Part shown: one piece after another, positions 62,469 to 64,000 of the stretch
How positions within the stretch are numbered: position 1 is the stretch's first letter
Layout: the number at the start of each line of letters is the position of its first letter
Source: an uncultured Chlorobiaceae bacterium
GTDB taxonomy: Bacteria; Bacteroidota; Chlorobiia; Chlorobiales; Chlorobiaceae
Length of the DNA stretch: 64,000 nt
Direction of reading: 5' to 3'
Assembly: GCA_903882665.1 (NCBI GenBank)
Contig: CAIRXW010000043.1
Span: forward strand, 1-64,000
The notes under the pieces: model-generated
What the model saw: only the letters and a program-made list of their open reading frames with translations
Told to the model about the DNA's origin: nothing
Databases searched by the model: none
Program-made: the position numbers and the translations under genes

Positions 62469-62981
62469 TTATTTCCCTGGCTTGTCGAAACGTGCAAGAA
62501 ATGCGGCTCCAATAAGTGCCGCAAGCAGCAGGATGGAGACCATTTCAAACGGCAGAACATAGCGTGACATGGTTTCAAATCCAATCCGTTCCACTATGCT
62601 GCCCTGCAGTGTGGTCTCGGAGGGCATCCAGCCATGCGTGGTATAAAAGGTGTAGAGCAAAGCTCCGGTGATACCTGCGAGCAAAAGTGTACCGGGAATA
62701 ATATGGAGCACTTCACTTTTCTTCGGGGCCTGCATGATACTGTTGGTAAACATAACACCGAAAAGCAGAAGAACAAGAATGCCGCCAACATAGACGACAA
62801 CCTGGGTAACAGCAATGAAATCAGCGCTCAAAAAAACATAGAGAGCTGCCACACCAAAAAAAGTAAAGAGCAGCGAAAAAGCGGAATAAATGACATTGCG
62901 TGTAAACACGACAAAGGCGGCTGAACAGACCGTAATGGCCGCAAAGAGATAAAAGATGACCGTATAGGTTTGGTTACTCAT
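62469..62981 (-). CDS. nuoJ: NADH-quinone oxidoreductase subunit J
   Basis: About 170 residues, five helices. NVIYSAFSLLFTFFGVAALYVFLSADFIAVTQVVVYVGGILVLLLFGVM includes the conserved Tyr/Glu-rich loop of NuoJ. I chose ATG 62981 (MSNQTYTV); the frame opens at 62996 (MCSNTMSN). Neither has a strong ribosome site. Confidence 0.93.
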   Translation of the reverse strand: MSNQTYTVIFYLFAAITVCSAAFVVFTRNVIYSAFSLLFTFFGVAALYVFLSADFIAVTQVVVYVGGILVLLLFGVMFTNSIMQAPKKSEVLHIIPGTLLLAGITGALLYTFYTTHGWMPSETTLQGSIVERIGFETMSRYVLPFEMVSILLLAALIGAAFLARFDKPGK

Positions 62982-63010
62982 GGTGTTAGAGCACATTAAT
63001 TGGTTCGCTA

Positions 63011-63631
63011 CTATTCTCCGCCCTTGCTTTCATTGAGGGCTTCGGCTGCCTTCTTCTCCTTTTCTGCCTGCGCCTTTGCCTGAAGATCTGCATTCTTGCG
63101 TCGTTTGGCCTCGGCTTCACGGCGTGAAAGGTTTCCGAAATGATAGATAAAATTGCTGCGGTCAAACTCGGAAAAATCACTGACCGGAGTATGCGCAAGA
63201 CACTCGGTCGGGCAGACTGTTGTGCATATTCCGCAGGTCATGCACTTTGCCACATCAATATCAAAAACAGGAATCCAGAATTTTTTCTGCTGACCGTCCG
63301 AGGTCTTGCCGCAAAGAGCCAGATCATCGGCTGCAACCTTGATCGTATCGATAGCGATACAGGCAATCGGGCAGGCTCTGACGCACTGACCGCAACCGAT
63401 ACAATCCTCAATATTGTTATAGAGACGATAACGGCCGTTTTTCGGTGTCGGTATGACCTCCCGCGGATACTGCAGGGTGCACAGACCGTCAACCTGACGG
63501 AAATAGTTTACATCATCAACACCGGCATCACCTTTGCGATGGATAGCATTGAAAAAATGCTTCAGGGTAATTCCCATGCCGGAGGCAATCGTGACCGCCC
63601 CGGTTTTTATATTCCCGAAATACTCGCTCAT
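63011..63631 (-). CDS. nuoI: NADH-quinone oxidoreductase subunit I
   Basis: A 206-residue protein with two [4Fe-4S] clusters. CIGCGQCVRACPIACI and CMTCGICTTVCPTECLAHTP hold the eight Cys ligands. The N-terminal GMGITLKHFFNAIHRKGD segment docks on the membrane. A Lys/Glu/Ala-rich C-terminal tail (about 40 residues, EAKRRKNADLQAKAQAEKEK) is longer than in E. coli NuoI. In green sulfur bacteria the NADH module NuoEFG is absent, so the electron donor may be ferredoxin, and a charged tail could help docking (inference). Confidence 0.95.
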   Translation of the reverse strand: MSEYFGNIKTGAVTIASGMGITLKHFFNAIHRKGDAGVDDVNYFRQVDGLCTLQYPREVIPTPKNGRYRLYNNIEDCIGCGQCVRACPIACIAIDTIKVAADDLALCGKTSDGQQKKFWIPVFDIDVAKCMTCGICTTVCPTECLAHTPVSDFSEFDRSNFIYHFGNLSRREAEAKRRKNADLQAKAQAEKEKKAAEALNESKGGE

Positions 63632-63676
63632 AATCTATACGTCATTACTTTCCCGGTCGTTGACTGTTGAACTCTC

Positions 63677-64000
63677 TTAAGGGACATAGACTTCCCATAT
63701 TGCGGTCAGCACAAAACTGACAAAGGCAAACGGTGTCAAAACTTTCCAGCAAAGATACATAAGCTGGTCAACCCGTAATCGTGGAAGCGTCCAGCGAAGC
63801 CACATCTGTACAAAAATAAAGAAGAACCCTTTGGTGATGATCCAGAATGCGCCCCACAGAGGCCCGTTTGTCATGTCATTAAGGGCAAGCGGCCCGATAT
63901 TGGGAAGCGGTGAGTTCCATCCACCAAGAAATACGATCGAAATAATGGCGGAAACCATGAACATGCTGCCATATTCAGCAAGGAAAATAACTGCAAACTT
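63677..64000 (-). CDS. nuoH: NADH-quinone oxidoreductase subunit H, 5' end outside window
   Basis: The minus-strand frame is open to the window edge and begins with [20 protein letters not shown], an internal part of NuoH. It continues with [32 protein letters not shown] and [20 protein letters not shown], the classic C-terminal third (R-x-D-Q-L-M-x-x-x-W-K). About 107 codons are visible. NuoH forms part of the quinone site. The stop is at 63677; it lies 45 bp before nuoI. Confidence 0.95.
   Translation of the reverse strand, partial: KFAVIFLAEYGSMFMVSAIISIVFLGGWNSPLPNIGPLALNDMTNGPLWGAFWIITKGFFFIFVQMWLRWTLPRLRVDQLMYLCWKVLTPFAFVSFVLTAIWEVYVP

Overview
The window looks like the chromosome of a gas-vacuolate green sulfur bacterium (Chlorobiaceae; the gene content resembles Pelodictyon phaeoclathratiforme / Chlorobium clathratiforme). 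The evidence is a bchI-bchD-bchH/S/T-type magnesium chelatase cluster, a large gas vesicle (gvp) cluster, an uptake [NiFe] hydrogenase, and a nuo cluster of the membrane-arm type. No sequence search was run, so family names rest on motifs read by eye.

Layout. (1) 1-4.95 kb is an accessory scar: a DUF4143-type ATPase cut by the window edge, a Fic gene and a ParB-like gene that are both truncated at one junction, an HTH-like protein, a DUF2924 protein coupled to a large serine recombinase, and a tRNA-Ser(GGA). (2) 5.1-16.5 kb is core metabolism: guaB, then on the minus strand lpd, bchI, bchD and a bchH-family gene, and on the plus strand an rluD-family gene. (3) 16.9-31.7 kb is the gas vesicle region. 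An orphan NtrC-type regulator faces a long minus-strand cluster that starts with two identical GvpA proteins behind a well-matched sigma-54 promoter. The cluster carries GvpC-like, GvpN, GvpJ/S, GvpH, GvpG, GvpO, GvpK and five GvpF/L proteins. It also carries three unexpected chaperone-type components: an archaeal-type Cdc48/VAT AAA+ ATPase, an ArsA/Get3-like ATPase, and a GvpF/L protein fused to a DnaJ J-domain. (4) 31.7-44.5 kb holds alkD, uup, a conserved hypothetical, an IS1380-like transposase remnant, a ynbE-ydbL-ydbH envelope lipid-transport set, an FGE-domain protein, a complete branched-chain amino acid ABC transporter (livKHMGF) and a small exported cupin. (5) 44.7-47.2 kb is a defence island: a Septu-like ptuA-ptuB pair next to an hsdS 3' remnant and a broken second copy of the cupin gene. 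(6) 47.3-52.2 kb has a 17-repeat TPR protein, two DUF1566 proteins (one truncated), and overlapping pterin genes (PTPS/QueD family and folE). (7) 52.2-64 kb has hupSLCD and nuoHIJKLMN (nuoH cut by the window edge).

How the genes work together. The most striking unit is the gvp cluster. GvpA is small, very hydrophobic and aggregation-prone. The cluster supplies a complete set of hydrophobic-client handling modules: an Hsp20-like protein, a J-domain, a Get3-like ATPase, a MoxR-type AAA (GvpN) and a Cdc48-type unfoldase. I infer a dedicated gas-vesicle assembly or quality-control pathway, with sigma-54 and the facing regulator controlling its expression. The gvp accessory genes are visibly more AT-rich than the flanking bch and nuo genes, which fits acquisition by transfer.
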